Shown: positions 27,279 to 35,208 of the stretch, in pieces
Numbering within the stretch: position 1 is the stretch's first letter
How the letters are laid out: each line of letters opens with the position of its first letter
DNA from: Methanosarcina mazei S-6
Lineage (GTDB): Archaea; Halobacteriota; Methanosarcinia; Methanosarcinales; Methanosarcinaceae
DNA length: 64,000 nucleotides
Reading direction: 5' to 3'
Assembly: GCF_000970205.1 (NCBI RefSeq)
Contig: NZ_CP009512.1
Coordinates: 806,001-870,000 of the forward strand
Position numbers and translations under genes: made by a program
Notes under the pieces: generated by a model
Database searches by the model: none
Seen by the model: the letters and a program-made list of their open reading frames with translations, nothing else
What the model was told of the DNA's origin: nothing

Positions 27279-28049
27279 ATGCACACCAGGAATTTAATAC
27301 TCCCTTCGGTTACTCTGGAAAATATTCCTTTCTTATGGGCAAAAAATGATATCCTGATATTTTTTATTGATATGAATTCTTACGATTCACCGGGTACGGA
27401 ATTTCTGGATAATCACGAAAAAGAAAACCTGGAAAAACTCCAAACACTGTATTTTAAAAAAAGATTTATTGTCTCCAGGACAGTATTGAAACATATCCTG
27501 TGCTGTCTTCTTAATAAGGAGTCTTCCCTGGATATCTCTACTTATAAAGATAGGCATGGAGAAGTCCGTATATTCAACCACGATGATCTGCACATCTGCA
27601 TTTCTTACTCTGAAAACATTGCAGCTATTGCAATATCAAGAGTTAAGATTGGAATTGACATTGAAATTAAAAGGCCGTTTGAACTGAAAAAAACTTTAAA
27701 ATACCTTCACAATACCCCTTTTTATTCCGGCAAGCCTGTAGATGATGTGGGCATTCTAAAGGCATGGACTTTGAAAGAGGCGTATTGTAAATATTCTAAT
27801 ATAGATATGCTTTCCTCTCTAAATAAGAAGCCTGGCCTCGATAATGTTTCTTATTTTAACTTTTTACTGAACGGTAAATATATCTTGTCTATTGTTACTG
27901 AAATGGGCCAGCACATTTTTAATCTAAGCTATCTTGATCTAAGCTATCTTGATCTAAGCTATCTTGATCTAAGCTGTCTTGAGAAAATAAATTCTTATCA
28001 AGGCGAAGCTGTCTGGAAAACCACTGAAAATCTATCAAAACAGGAATAA
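27279..28049 (+). CDS. Sfp-type 4'-phosphopantetheinyl transferase
   Basis: A 256-aa enzyme of the Sfp/HetI type that activates carrier proteins by adding the phosphopantetheine arm of CoA. Motifs are visible: KKRFIVSRTVLKHIL (about 61-75), ICISYSENIAA (about 105-115), GIDIEIKRP (about 124-132, Mg-binding Asp/Glu) and KAWTLKEAYCKYS (about 165-177, WxxKEA). An ACP gene follows 500 bases downstream, its evident substrate. Near the C terminus LSYLD is repeated three times and followed by LSCLE, from a 15-base tandem repeat. Archaea seldom encode such enzymes. Confidence 0.88.
   Translation: MHTRNLILPSVTLENIPFLWAKNDILIFFIDMNSYDSPGTEFLDNHEKENLEKLQTLYFKKRFIVSRTVLKHILCCLLNKESSLDISTYKDRHGEVRIFNHDDLHICISYSENIAAIAISRVKIGIDIEIKRPFELKKTLKYLHNTPFYSGKPVDDVGILKAWTLKEAYCKYSNIDMLSSLNKKPGLDNVSYFNFLLNGKYILSIVTEMGQHIFNLSYLDLSYLDLSYLDLSCLEKINSYQGEAVWKTTENLSKQE
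27924..27983. repeat. Four 15-bp tandem repeats in the PPTase gene
   Basis: Units of ctaagctatcttgat at 27924, 27939 and 27954, and a variant ctaagctgtcttgag at 27969. They encode LSYLD, LSYLD, LSYLD, LSCLE and keep the frame. Confidence 0.9.
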
Positions 28050-28550
28050 GTATTTGAAGAATCATTCGCAGGAAATTCATCTTTAAATAAGGAGGATATT
28101 ATCAACCCGGGACAATTCCACTCAGAAACAATTTTAGCTCTGAAATAATCCTACTCTAAAATAATTTCACTCTAAAACAATTTCACTCTAAATTCTATCC
28201 AGAGCATTTTGTTCCAGAACATTTTGTTCCAGAACATTCTATCCCGGAACAACTCTATTTCAAAACAATCGAATTTATTAAATATTGTTGGCAATAGTCT
28301 TTTTATCGATCCCATATATATAATTGTCGGACTCATATACATCCGATACCGTTATCAGGCTCATACAAACTTTTTTTCTATTCTTCATCTCACAGCATTT
28401 GTCTATTAAATACTCTCAAATTATTTATATAGTTGTATTACATAATTACCTGTGGGGCTTTCAACTAATATGGATAAGTGTGTGTTACTTTATAGATAAG
28501 TGTGTGTTACTTATACTGAAAATTTCAATTAATTAAAGGGGTAAGATTAT
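28050..28550. other. Repeat-rich spacer between PPTase and ACP genes
   Basis: 500 AT-rich bases without a gene. Direct repeats: tttcactctaaa(aca)att units around 28150-28195 and acattttgttccagaacatt around 28205-28240. Plus-strand tttatatagttg (28424-28435) can be the TATA box of the ACP operon, placing the transcript start near 28455. Confidence 0.55.
28473..28515 (+). promoter_or_regulatory. Tandem direct repeat ahead of the ACP gene
   Basis: gataagtgtgtgttacttta at 28473-28492 is repeated after 22 bases, at 28495-28515 (last bases differ). It lies within the predicted leader, 36 bases ahead of the ACP start. Two turns of helix between copies would suit a regulator, but a plain slippage duplication is equally possible. 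Confidence 0.4.
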
Positions 28551-28796
28551 ATGGAACAGATAAAGAACGATATACTCGATTACTTGAAGAACAATTCTTT
28601 CATGGAGCGGGAAACGACTATCAGTGATAGTGATTCTCTCACCCAGAGCGGGATCATGGACTCTATCGGTTTACTTGAATTGATAGATTATATCTGTGAA
28701 ACATATTCCATCGAAATTCCTGAAGATATGTTGACTCCGGAGAATTTCGATTCTTTACAGGGGATTACCAACCTGATAACCAGACTGGCGAAGTGA
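28551..28796 (+). CDS. Acyl/peptidyl carrier protein
   Basis: An 81-aa four-helix carrier protein. The attachment serine is in SGIMDSIGLLELIDY (Ser about residue 41), the classic DSxxxLEL context. Helix III is GITNLITRL. It is acidic, as carrier proteins are. ATG 28551 follows AAGGGGTAAG. The stop overlaps the beginning of the adenylation-enzyme gene, which indicates one transcript. Methanogens do not make fatty acids through ACP, so this carrier must serve another, unknown product. Confidence 0.92.
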   Translation: MEQIKNDILDYLKNNSFMERETTISDSDSLTQSGIMDSIGLLELIDYICETYSIEIPEDMLTPENFDSLQGITNLITRLAK

Positions 28797-28801
28797 GGGG
28801 C

Positions 28802-30280
28802 ATGAGAATTGATGCTTATATCGCTGAGCACGCCAGAAAAAATCCTGATCAGCTAGCTCTTGAAGACGGTAAAAAGTCCATTTCTTACAGTTGCCTTGAT
28901 GAGGACATAAATAAGGTTGCCTCATCTCTGGATGGCTTTGAGCACTGCAAATTTGCAATACTGGCAGAGTCTGGAATACAGTATGTCAAAATACTTATGG
29001 CAGTATACAGGTCAGGCAATATTGCAATACCTCTGCCAATCGAAATGCAGGGGAGAAGCCTTGAAAGAATTCTTGATACTGCATGCATTAACAACATAAT
29101 TGCAACGAAAAAACAGTATTCAAGGTTTGGAGATGGATTTTTTGAGCGTTTTGGAACCGTAATCGTCGTTTCGGATGATACTTCAGTAGAGACGCTCAGC
29201 AGAAGAATGATCCTCGAAAGAAATGATCCCAGGCTTCGGCTGGTGCTTTACACCTCGGGAACAACAGGGACTCCCAAGGGAGTTATGCTGAGCGATAAAA
29301 ACCTGGTCTCAAATGCCAGGTCAATAACCGGGATTCTCAGCATAGGCTCAAAAGATAAAGCAGCACTGGTAATCTCTCCCCATCACGCCTTCGGGAATTC
29401 GATAATTAACTCCCATCTGATGGCTGGAAGCTCAATTCAAATCGGGACAATGAATTTCATAGACCCCGTTTTCAGTCTCATCGAATCCGGAGTATCCATA
29501 TTCTATGGAGTGCCCAGCACCTATCGCATTCTTCTCAAATATCCGGAGAGGTTCCGAAAAGCCTTTCAAAATGTCAGGACTGCCGCCTCCGCTGGCGGAG
29601 CCATGGACAGAACCGTTGTAAGGAGTATCAGGGAATTAAGTCCGGATACGCAGATCCTGCCAATGTACGGCCAGACCGAAGCTACGGCAAGGCTTTCCTA
29701 CCTGCCTGCAGAAGACGTGGACGAGTTTATCGACACGATAGGAAAAGCAATTCCCGGCGTCACACTGGAAGTCTTTGATACTGAAAACAGGCCGGTAGAG
29801 CCCGGCGTCACAGGTGAGCTTGTTGCCAGAGGGGATAATATTCTGCTTGGCTATCTGAATGACGAGGCTGCAACGGAAAAAAAGATCATTGACGGGTGGC
29901 TGCATACAGGGGATCTGGCACAGAAACTTCGCTGCGGGTATATAAAGCTGCTTGGGCGCAAGGACGATCTCATCAAAATAGGGGATCACCGGGTTAACCC
30001 GAGAGAGATTGAAAAAGAAATAGAGATGAATAATGAGGTTTCCAGTGTTTTTGTTGTGCCCGTATCCCATGAGCTAATGGGAAATGCAATCAGCCTCATG
30101 GTCATACCAAATGAGAGAACCGAGATCGATACAATTTTTTCTTTTTGCAGGAAGAACCTGCCGGGTTATCTCTATCCGAGGGAGATCCTCTTCATTGACC
30201 ATCTCCCACTGAGCGAGAACGGGAAAATATCCAACAGGTCTATTATAGAGGAGTACCAGCATGTCAAAGCTAGTATGTAA
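28802..30280 (+). CDS. AMP-forming acyl/amino acid ligase (adenylation enzyme)
   Basis: A 492-aa member of the ANL superfamily. Core motifs: LVLYTSGTTGTPKGVML (A3, about 150-165), MYGQTEATARLSYLP (A5, about 290-304), GWLHTGDLAQ (A7, about 365-374), and the C-terminal lysine region NGKISNRSI (A10). It lacks condensation or carrier domains, so it is a stand-alone ligase expected to load an acid onto the ACP encoded just ahead. ATG 28802 or the GTG at 28793 may start it; the ACP stop is in the same stretch. The substrate acid cannot be read with confidence. Confidence 0.9.
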   Translation: MRIDAYIAEHARKNPDQLALEDGKKSISYSCLDEDINKVASSLDGFEHCKFAILAESGIQYVKILMAVYRSGNIAIPLPIEMQGRSLERILDTACINNIIATKKQYSRFGDGFFERFGTVIVVSDDTSVETLSRRMILERNDPRLRLVLYTSGTTGTPKGVMLSDKNLVSNARSITGILSIGSKDKAALVISPHHAFGNSIINSHLMAGSSIQIGTMNFIDPVFSLIESGVSIFYGVPSTYRILLKYPERFRKAFQNVRTAASAGGAMDRTVVRSIRELSPDTQILPMYGQTEATARLSYLPAEDVDEFIDTIGKAIPGVTLEVFDTENRPVEPGVTGELVARGDNILLGYLNDEAATEKKIIDGWLHTGDLAQKLRCGYIKLLGRKDDLIKIGDHRVNPREIEKEIEMNNEVSSVFVVPVSHELMGNAISLMVIPNERTEIDTIFSFCRKNLPGYLYPREILFIDHLPLSENGKISNRSIIEEYQHVKASM

Positions 30281-31298
30281 GCGGTGTGTTCTGGATTCTG
30301 ATATTCCAGGCATAGAAATCAATAAAGAAAGCGGTCTCTGCCATTTTTGCGAGACATATGTCCCTCTTTCTTTACAGGAAAAGGAAGAATATCTTAAAAG
30401 GATTGAAGGGCTTTTTAAAAAATACAGTGGTACGGGCAACTATGATGTGATATTTGCACTTTCGGGGGGAAAAGACTCTTCATACACGCTTTACAAGCTC
30501 AAAAAAGATTATCCCTTCCTGAAAATACTTGCCGTCCAGTTTGATAACGGGTTCACTTCGGATTATGCCGTAATAAACGCAAAAAAAATGTGCGAGATTA
30601 CCGGATGCGACTATTTTAAGCTGTCAATGGAAAAAGAGGTGCTTTATGACCTCTTCCGGAAAGCAGCCGAATCTTATGATGCATTCCCGAAGTTTGCTAA
30701 ATACAGGGCAAGCGACATCTGCAATATCTGTATCAGTGTAATTAAACAGAAGCTTATAGAACAGGCAATAATTCAGAAAGCGCCTTTTATTGTATTTGCT
30801 TTTACAGCAGGGCAGTCTCCCAATCCCATAATCAATCTGTCAGCTAATTTCATACAGTGGTCAAGGAACCTCTTTGAAAAGCAGCTTCAAAAAATAGGTG
30901 TTGAGGACAGGGACGAGCAGTTCATTATTAAAAATGAGGTCATTAAAAATATAGGTGAGCCTGCTCCATCCATTCTGCACCCGCTTTGCCTGTGGGAGTA
31001 CAGTGAGGATAAAGTGCTTGAGACAGTAATTGGGCTCGGGTGGAAGCCTCCTGAACTTAATGACAGCAATTCTACAAATTGCACGCTGAATTCTTTTGCA
31101 TGTTATAACCATCTGGAAAAGTATGGTTTCCATCCATATGCTTTTGACATAGCTGGGCTTGTCAGAAGCGGGGAGATGCCAAGGGGAGAAGGGCTGGAAA
31201 AGCTCCACCAGGAACTTTCAGAGCCACTGATAGAGGAAGCCGCAGAAAAGCTGGAGGTTAAGGTAAATAATCCGAAAAAAATCCTGCTTAAAATTTAA
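30261..31298 (+). CDS. PP-loop amidotransferase-like enzyme with zinc ribbon
   Basis: A 345-aa ATP-pyrophosphatase of the N-acetyl sugar amidotransferase (WbpG/PseA-like) type. An N-terminal zinc ribbon is made by CKRCVLD (about 5-11) and CHFCETY (about 28-34). The PP-loop SGGKDSSYTLYKL is at about 69-81, and a second cysteine pair CNICISV is at about 153-159. Bacterial relatives convert sugar carbonyls or acids to amides/amidines with ammonia from a glutaminase; no HisH/HisF-like partner is nearby. Coding overlaps the end of the ligase by 20 bases, so it is co-transcribed. Confidence 0.82.
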   Translation: MSKLVCKRCVLDSDIPGIEINKESGLCHFCETYVPLSLQEKEEYLKRIEGLFKKYSGTGNYDVIFALSGGKDSSYTLYKLKKDYPFLKILAVQFDNGFTSDYAVINAKKMCEITGCDYFKLSMEKEVLYDLFRKAAESYDAFPKFAKYRASDICNICISVIKQKLIEQAIIQKAPFIVFAFTAGQSPNPIINLSANFIQWSRNLFEKQLQKIGVEDRDEQFIIKNEVIKNIGEPAPSILHPLCLWEYSEDKVLETVIGLGWKPPELNDSNSTNCTLNSFACYNHLEKYGFHPYAFDIAGLVRSGEMPRGEGLEKLHQELSEPLIEEAAEKLEVKVNNPKKILLKI

Positions 31299-31452
31299 GC
31301 TGTTTCTCTGAGCAAAGGACAGTTTAAATAAAGGGATCCGAAGGCTCAATTGCAGGTTCAATAATCATTTACCTGCAGTTAATCAGCATTTACCTACAGT
31401 AATAAGCTTGCCTGTAGCTTAAATTTATTCAGTGATTTGAAATTATTATACA

Positions 31453-31511
31453 GAATTATAACCAGTTTACATAACAAATTTCTGAATTCATAACCAGTTT
31501 ACATAACAAAT
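31453..31511. repeat. Direct repeat upstream of the NAD-synthetase-like gene
   Basis: ataaccagtttacataacaa occurs at about 31458 and again at about 31490, within the 235-base spacer. Similar short repeats (catttacctgcagttaa / catttacctacagtaa) lie at 31365-31400. They could be paired regulator sites or duplications. Confidence 0.6.
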
Positions 31512-31533
31512 ATTCTGTTAGGGGAGTAGTTTT

Positions 31534-32598
31534 ATGCAGATTGTTGGAAGTAGCGTAGAGAAAACTACGGAGAGTCATGTAAGGGCGTTATCAAAGAAAG
31601 GTGCCGGAAAGCAAATAGATTATAGTGATGTTCTGATTCTGAACGAACTGAACAGGGATATCGGTGAGCTTGCCAAAAATATAAGGGGTTTTATAAGAGA
31701 CCAGGTCACCGGCTTTAAGAAAAAAGGAGTGGTTCTGGGGGTATCGGGAGGTATAGATTCAGCTGTAGCCCTGACGCTATGTGTTCAGGAGTTCGGCAAA
31801 GAAAATGTATATGGTCTCCTCCTCCCTGAAAAAGAATCGGCTCCTTCAAGCAAGACCCTGGGAGCAGAAATCTGTGAAAGCCTGGGTGTCCAGTATGAGG
31901 AGGTCCCTATTTCCCCAATCATTGAGGCTCTGGGAATTTATGACAAAAAAGAACAGATAATTAAAAAAACCTGTCCTGAATACGACCCGAAAATACACAA
32001 AACATCTCTTGTGCTGCCTGATTTCCTTAACCAGGGGCTGTTGAATGTCCCGTACATCAGGCTGATAAAGGACGGGGAAACTATCTCCAGATACAGGTTA
32101 AAAGCAAATGACTACCTGGAGTTGATTGGCCTTCAGAATGTCAAGCAGAGGTCAAGAATGATAGTCCAGTACATGTATGCCGAAAAGCTAAATTATGTTG
32201 TTTGCGGCACAACCAATAAAACCGAACTTGTCCTGGGCCAGTTTGTAAAATACGGGGACGGCGGTGTGGACCTCGAACCTCTGGCAGACTGCTATAAGAC
32301 CCAGATCTATGCTCTGGCAAAATATCTGGAGGTAAATGAGGAAATTATAAAGCGCCCTCCAAGTGCTGATACATGGAGCCATTACACAAGCGACGAGGAG
32401 TTCTACTGGCGTATGCCAATATATATCATGGACCAGCTCCTCTATGCCCAGGAACATAAACTGCCTTTAGAGGTTGCTGAAAGGAACACTGGCCTTCCCG
32501 GAGATATCATAGAAAAAGCCTGGAGGCATATTGACAGAATAAGAGATACTACAGAATATGTGCGTTCGGCTCCTCCTGTTTATTATCTGGATAGGTAA
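31534..32598 (+). CDS. NAD-synthetase-like PP-loop amidating enzyme
   Basis: A 354-aa protein of the ammonia-dependent NAD synthase fold: GVSGGIDSAVALTL (PP-loop, about 70-83), NVKQRSRMIVQYMYAE (about 193-208), GTTNKTELVLGQFVKYGDG (about 216-234) and RPPSADTWSHYTSDEE (about 270-285). It is some 90 residues longer than ordinary NadE because of an insert (about 130-190) and an N-terminal extension. Given the cluster, it may amidate a carrier- or nucleotide-bound acid instead of NaAD (inference). GGGGAGTAG precedes ATG 31534. Confidence 0.82.
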   Translation: MQIVGSSVEKTTESHVRALSKKGAGKQIDYSDVLILNELNRDIGELAKNIRGFIRDQVTGFKKKGVVLGVSGGIDSAVALTLCVQEFGKENVYGLLLPEKESAPSSKTLGAEICESLGVQYEEVPISPIIEALGIYDKKEQIIKKTCPEYDPKIHKTSLVLPDFLNQGLLNVPYIRLIKDGETISRYRLKANDYLELIGLQNVKQRSRMIVQYMYAEKLNYVVCGTTNKTELVLGQFVKYGDGGVDLEPLADCYKTQIYALAKYLEVNEEIIKRPPSADTWSHYTSDEEFYWRMPIYIMDQLLYAQEHKLPLEVAERNTGLPGDIIEKAWRHIDRIRDTTEYVRSAPPVYYLDR

Positions 32599-32663
32599 GC
32601 CGCAAAAACAGGTTCTACATCAAAATTTCATATGGATCTGATCCACAATTCAGATGGATAAGC

Positions 32664-33794
32664 ATGAACACAACAGTCTCAATTGTACGCTGTTCCGACT
32701 ACTCAAAAGTGAAAAGTGCAATCAAAGAGGCACTTTCCCTGATAGGAGGACTTGAGAGTATTATTGCTCCTGGCAATCGTGTACTGCTTAAGCCCAACGT
32801 ACTTGCTATCCGGCCTCCGGAGGATGCTGTTACCACTCACCCTGCAGTAGTATCTGCAATGTGTGAGCTTATCAGGGAAGTGGGCGGCATCCCGATAATA
32901 GGAGACGGGTCAGGGGTTGTGAGACCCGATGTTAGTACTGCGGAGGCTTTTCGTGCATCCGGAATTGAGGCTGCTGCGTCCTCCTGCGGGGCAGAGCTCA
33001 TTAATTTCGAGACATCGGGGTATACTGAGGTCTCTGTCCCCGCAGCCAGGCAGTTTCCACGCCTTTATATCGCAAAAGCAGTCCTTGAAGCTGATGTTGT
33101 TATTTCGCTTCCTAAACTTAAAACACATGAACTGACCCTCTATACCGGGGCTCTCAAAAATTTTTTCGGGGCTGTGCCGCATAAGATCCGAAAGCAGGCA
33201 CATGCTCTGGAAGACCGTGACCGTTTTGGAGAGGCGATAGTTGACATATATTCAATCGTCAAGCCCCACCTTGCAGTCATGGACGGGGTGGTCGGGATGG
33301 AAGGAAACGGCCCTGCCAACGGGACACCCATAAATTCTGGATTGATTCTTGCAAGTTATGACTGCGTAGCCCTTGATATGGTTGCTTCCGAACTCATAGG
33401 GATCGACCCGTTAAAAGTGCCCACAAATAAAGCTGCGCTTTCGAGAGGGTTCGGGAACGGACAGCCAGAGCTTGCAGGAGTGCCTCTGCAAGAAGCAGGT
33501 CTCAAATTTAAGATGGCAGAAGGCGGAGTAACTGCTATGGTGCCTCCTTTTCTTATGAGGACTCTTAGAAAATATTTGACTGTAAAGCCTTTCATAAATA
33601 CATCAAAATGTGCACTTTGCAAAGCCTGCGTTTTGAATTGTTCGGCACATGCAATTGAGGAAATGAACAAAACACTCAAAATTAACCCTGAAAAATGCAT
33701 CCAGTGTTATTGCTGCCGCGAACTCTGCCCTAATGATGCGGTAGAAATCAGGAAGTCCTTCCTGATGAAGGTGGTGACCAGAAGCAGAACATAA
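32664..33794 (+). CDS. DUF362 protein with C-terminal 2[4Fe-4S] ferredoxin
   Basis: A 376-aa protein: DUF362 domain (about 1-290; VLLKPNVLAIRPPEDAVTTHP at 34-54 in part, KTHELTLYTGALKNFFGAVP about 153-172) followed by a dicluster ferredoxin (CALCKACVLNC about 313-323, CIQCYCCRELCP about 344-355). DUF362-ferredoxin proteins are common in anaerobes and presumably carry out a reductive step. It is the probable redox enzyme of the cluster. ATG 32664. Confidence 0.85.
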   Translation: MNTTVSIVRCSDYSKVKSAIKEALSLIGGLESIIAPGNRVLLKPNVLAIRPPEDAVTTHPAVVSAMCELIREVGGIPIIGDGSGVVRPDVSTAEAFRASGIEAAASSCGAELINFETSGYTEVSVPAARQFPRLYIAKAVLEADVVISLPKLKTHELTLYTGALKNFFGAVPHKIRKQAHALEDRDRFGEAIVDIYSIVKPHLAVMDGVVGMEGNGPANGTPINSGLILASYDCVALDMVASELIGIDPLKVPTNKAALSRGFGNGQPELAGVPLQEAGLKFKMAEGGVTAMVPPFLMRTLRKYLTVKPFINTSKCALCKACVLNCSAHAIEEMNKTLKINPEKCIQCYCCRELCPNDAVEIRKSFLMKVVTRSRT

Positions 33795-34038
33795 AGAAAA
33801 GCTGAGCCTGAGTAAAAGCAGGATATGAGGAAATAATCCAATAATGGGAATGCAGAAAATAAGATTCTCTTTAATTTATTGTTATTTATTTCAATCTCTT
33901 TATTCAGGATGCTAGTCCGAAGCAAATTTTTCCGGTCAGAATCCGGTAGGAAATGTTCCGGTCCAGGGCTGACAATGGGAAATATATTTATCAGTAGAAA
34001 AGTAATGAATATAAGTACCAGGCGTTTTTGACCGCAAA

Positions 34039-34602
34039 ATGGGGGGCATTACCATAACTGCCGTAATATCAAACAGAGATAAAGTAACTTTTGGTGAAGT
34101 GGCTGATCATTACCACAGCAATAAACTCATTTTTGGGCTGAAGTACTTTAAGAACTGGGTTCTGGAACGCGTTGCTGCGTGGTTCCCGATTCCTTCATGG
34201 AGAGCTAAATTTCATAAAATGAGAGGCGTGAATCTCGGAAAAAACGTGTATGTAGGCTACGATGTGGTTTTTGACAGGCTTCACCCTGAAATGATCACAG
34301 TGGGAGATTATTCTGAAATAGGAGACCGCTGCATTCTCTCTGCCCATTCCAGAGGCAGTCTGACCACAAGGCAGGCATATCCGAGGACCATAGAGCCCAT
34401 AAAAATAGGGTGTGGAGTTTCTGTAAATCCGGGCTGCATAATTACTCAGGGGGTCGAGATCGGGGATAACTCAATAATCGGTATAGGTTCCGTGGTTACT
34501 CGTGACATTTCTCCAAACAGCCTTGCCCTTGGTTATCCGGCTCGAGTTATCAAAAAACTCGACGGTGTGGGTGAGCTCCAGACCAGTTTTGATGATTCTT
34601 AA
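34039..34602 (+). CDS. Hexapeptide-repeat acyltransferase
   Basis: A 187-aa left-handed beta-helix acyltransferase (LbH, WcaF/NodL-like). The hexad pattern runs from VNLGKNVYVGYDVVF (about 70-84) to IGDNSIIGIGSVVTRDISP (about 149-167), and the C-terminal GYPARVIKKL is the family ending. Such enzymes move an acetyl or acyl group from CoA or ACP onto a sugar or amino sugar. It stands 245 bases after the DUF362 gene, at the end of the carrier-protein cluster, so it may transfer the ACP-bound group (inference). Its ribosome site is weak. Confidence 0.82.
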   Translation: MGGITITAVISNRDKVTFGEVADHYHSNKLIFGLKYFKNWVLERVAAWFPIPSWRAKFHKMRGVNLGKNVYVGYDVVFDRLHPEMITVGDYSEIGDRCILSAHSRGSLTTRQAYPRTIEPIKIGCGVSVNPGCIITQGVEIGDNSIIGIGSVVTRDISPNSLALGYPARVIKKLDGVGELQTSFDDS

Positions 34603-34646
34603 TTTATTCTTAATTTTTTGCTTTTTCTTTATTACAACGGGAGCGC

Positions 34647-34698
34647 AGAGGGTCACGAATACCCCTTCCTTTAGGTAGGGGATGAAGTGAACCCTCGC
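34647..34698. other. Compound hairpin A (IS200/IS605-like end?)
   Basis: The inner stem is ccccttcc-ttta-ggtagggg (34662-34681, one mismatch). An outer stem pairs gagggtcac with gtgaaccctc, with one bulge. The core ATACCCC-TCCTTTAGG-GGGG recurs in hairpin B. It follows the acyltransferase gene and may end its transcript, or be a solitary transposon end. Confidence 0.55.
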
Positions 34699-34844
34699 CT
34701 CTTCGTTTTTCTCTTTAAATCTCTAAATCATAGCTTCCTTGTATAATAATCGTAAATCGGACCGGAAACCGAGGCAAATTTCAATCACTTATGTTCATGA
34801 AACCTTGTTAGAGGATGCTTAATTATCTGTCCCCGAGTAACCGG

Positions 34845-34894
34845 GCGGGCGGCCCGAAGCATACCCCATCCTTTAGGGTGGGGTGGCCGCCCGC
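34845..34894. other. Compound hairpin B (cruciform)
   Basis: The outer arms gcgggcggcc (34845-34854) and ggccgcccgc (34885-34894) are perfectly complementary. Between them a second stem is accccatcct (34863-34872), tt, agggtggggt (34875-34884). The GC-rich 50-base block stands out in AT-rich DNA. It is followed by tttgattttttatc, as in a terminator. Confidence 0.7.
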
Positions 34895-34978
34895 AGTTTG
34901 ATTTTTTATCTGTTTTTATTTTTTATTTGCTTTATTTTTATATTTACTTTATTTTTATATTTACTTTATTTTTTATTT

Positions 34979-35122
34979 GCTTTAGTTTTATATTTATTTT
35001 AGTTTTATATTTATTTTAGTTTTATATTTATTTTAGTTTTATATTTATTTTAGTTTTATATTTATTTTAGTTTTATATTTATTTTAGTTTTATATTTATT
35101 TTAGTTTTATATTTATTTTAGT
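34979..35122. repeat. 18-bp minisatellite
   Basis: About eight copies of ttttagttttatatttat run from 34979 to 35122, preceded by related degenerate ttttatatttacttta units from about 34905. The array explains most of the 600-base gap before 35209. Confidence 0.9.
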
Positions 35123-35208
35123 TCTTTTATCTAATTTAGTTTTTTATCCGTTTTTATTTTTTATTTTTATCTCATACCCTTTATTTCAAATCTTTCCAGG
35201 GTTCATAA

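Noticed and set aside
28441-28550. tRNA or other stable RNA in the ACP leader
   Set aside because: No cloverleaf or GC-rich structure; only the direct repeat is visible. I found no tRNA or rRNA gene anywhere in the window.
34905-35122. AT-rich repeats considered as a CRISPR array
   Set aside because: Units are directly joined 18-base copies without unique spacers, and no cas gene is in the window.
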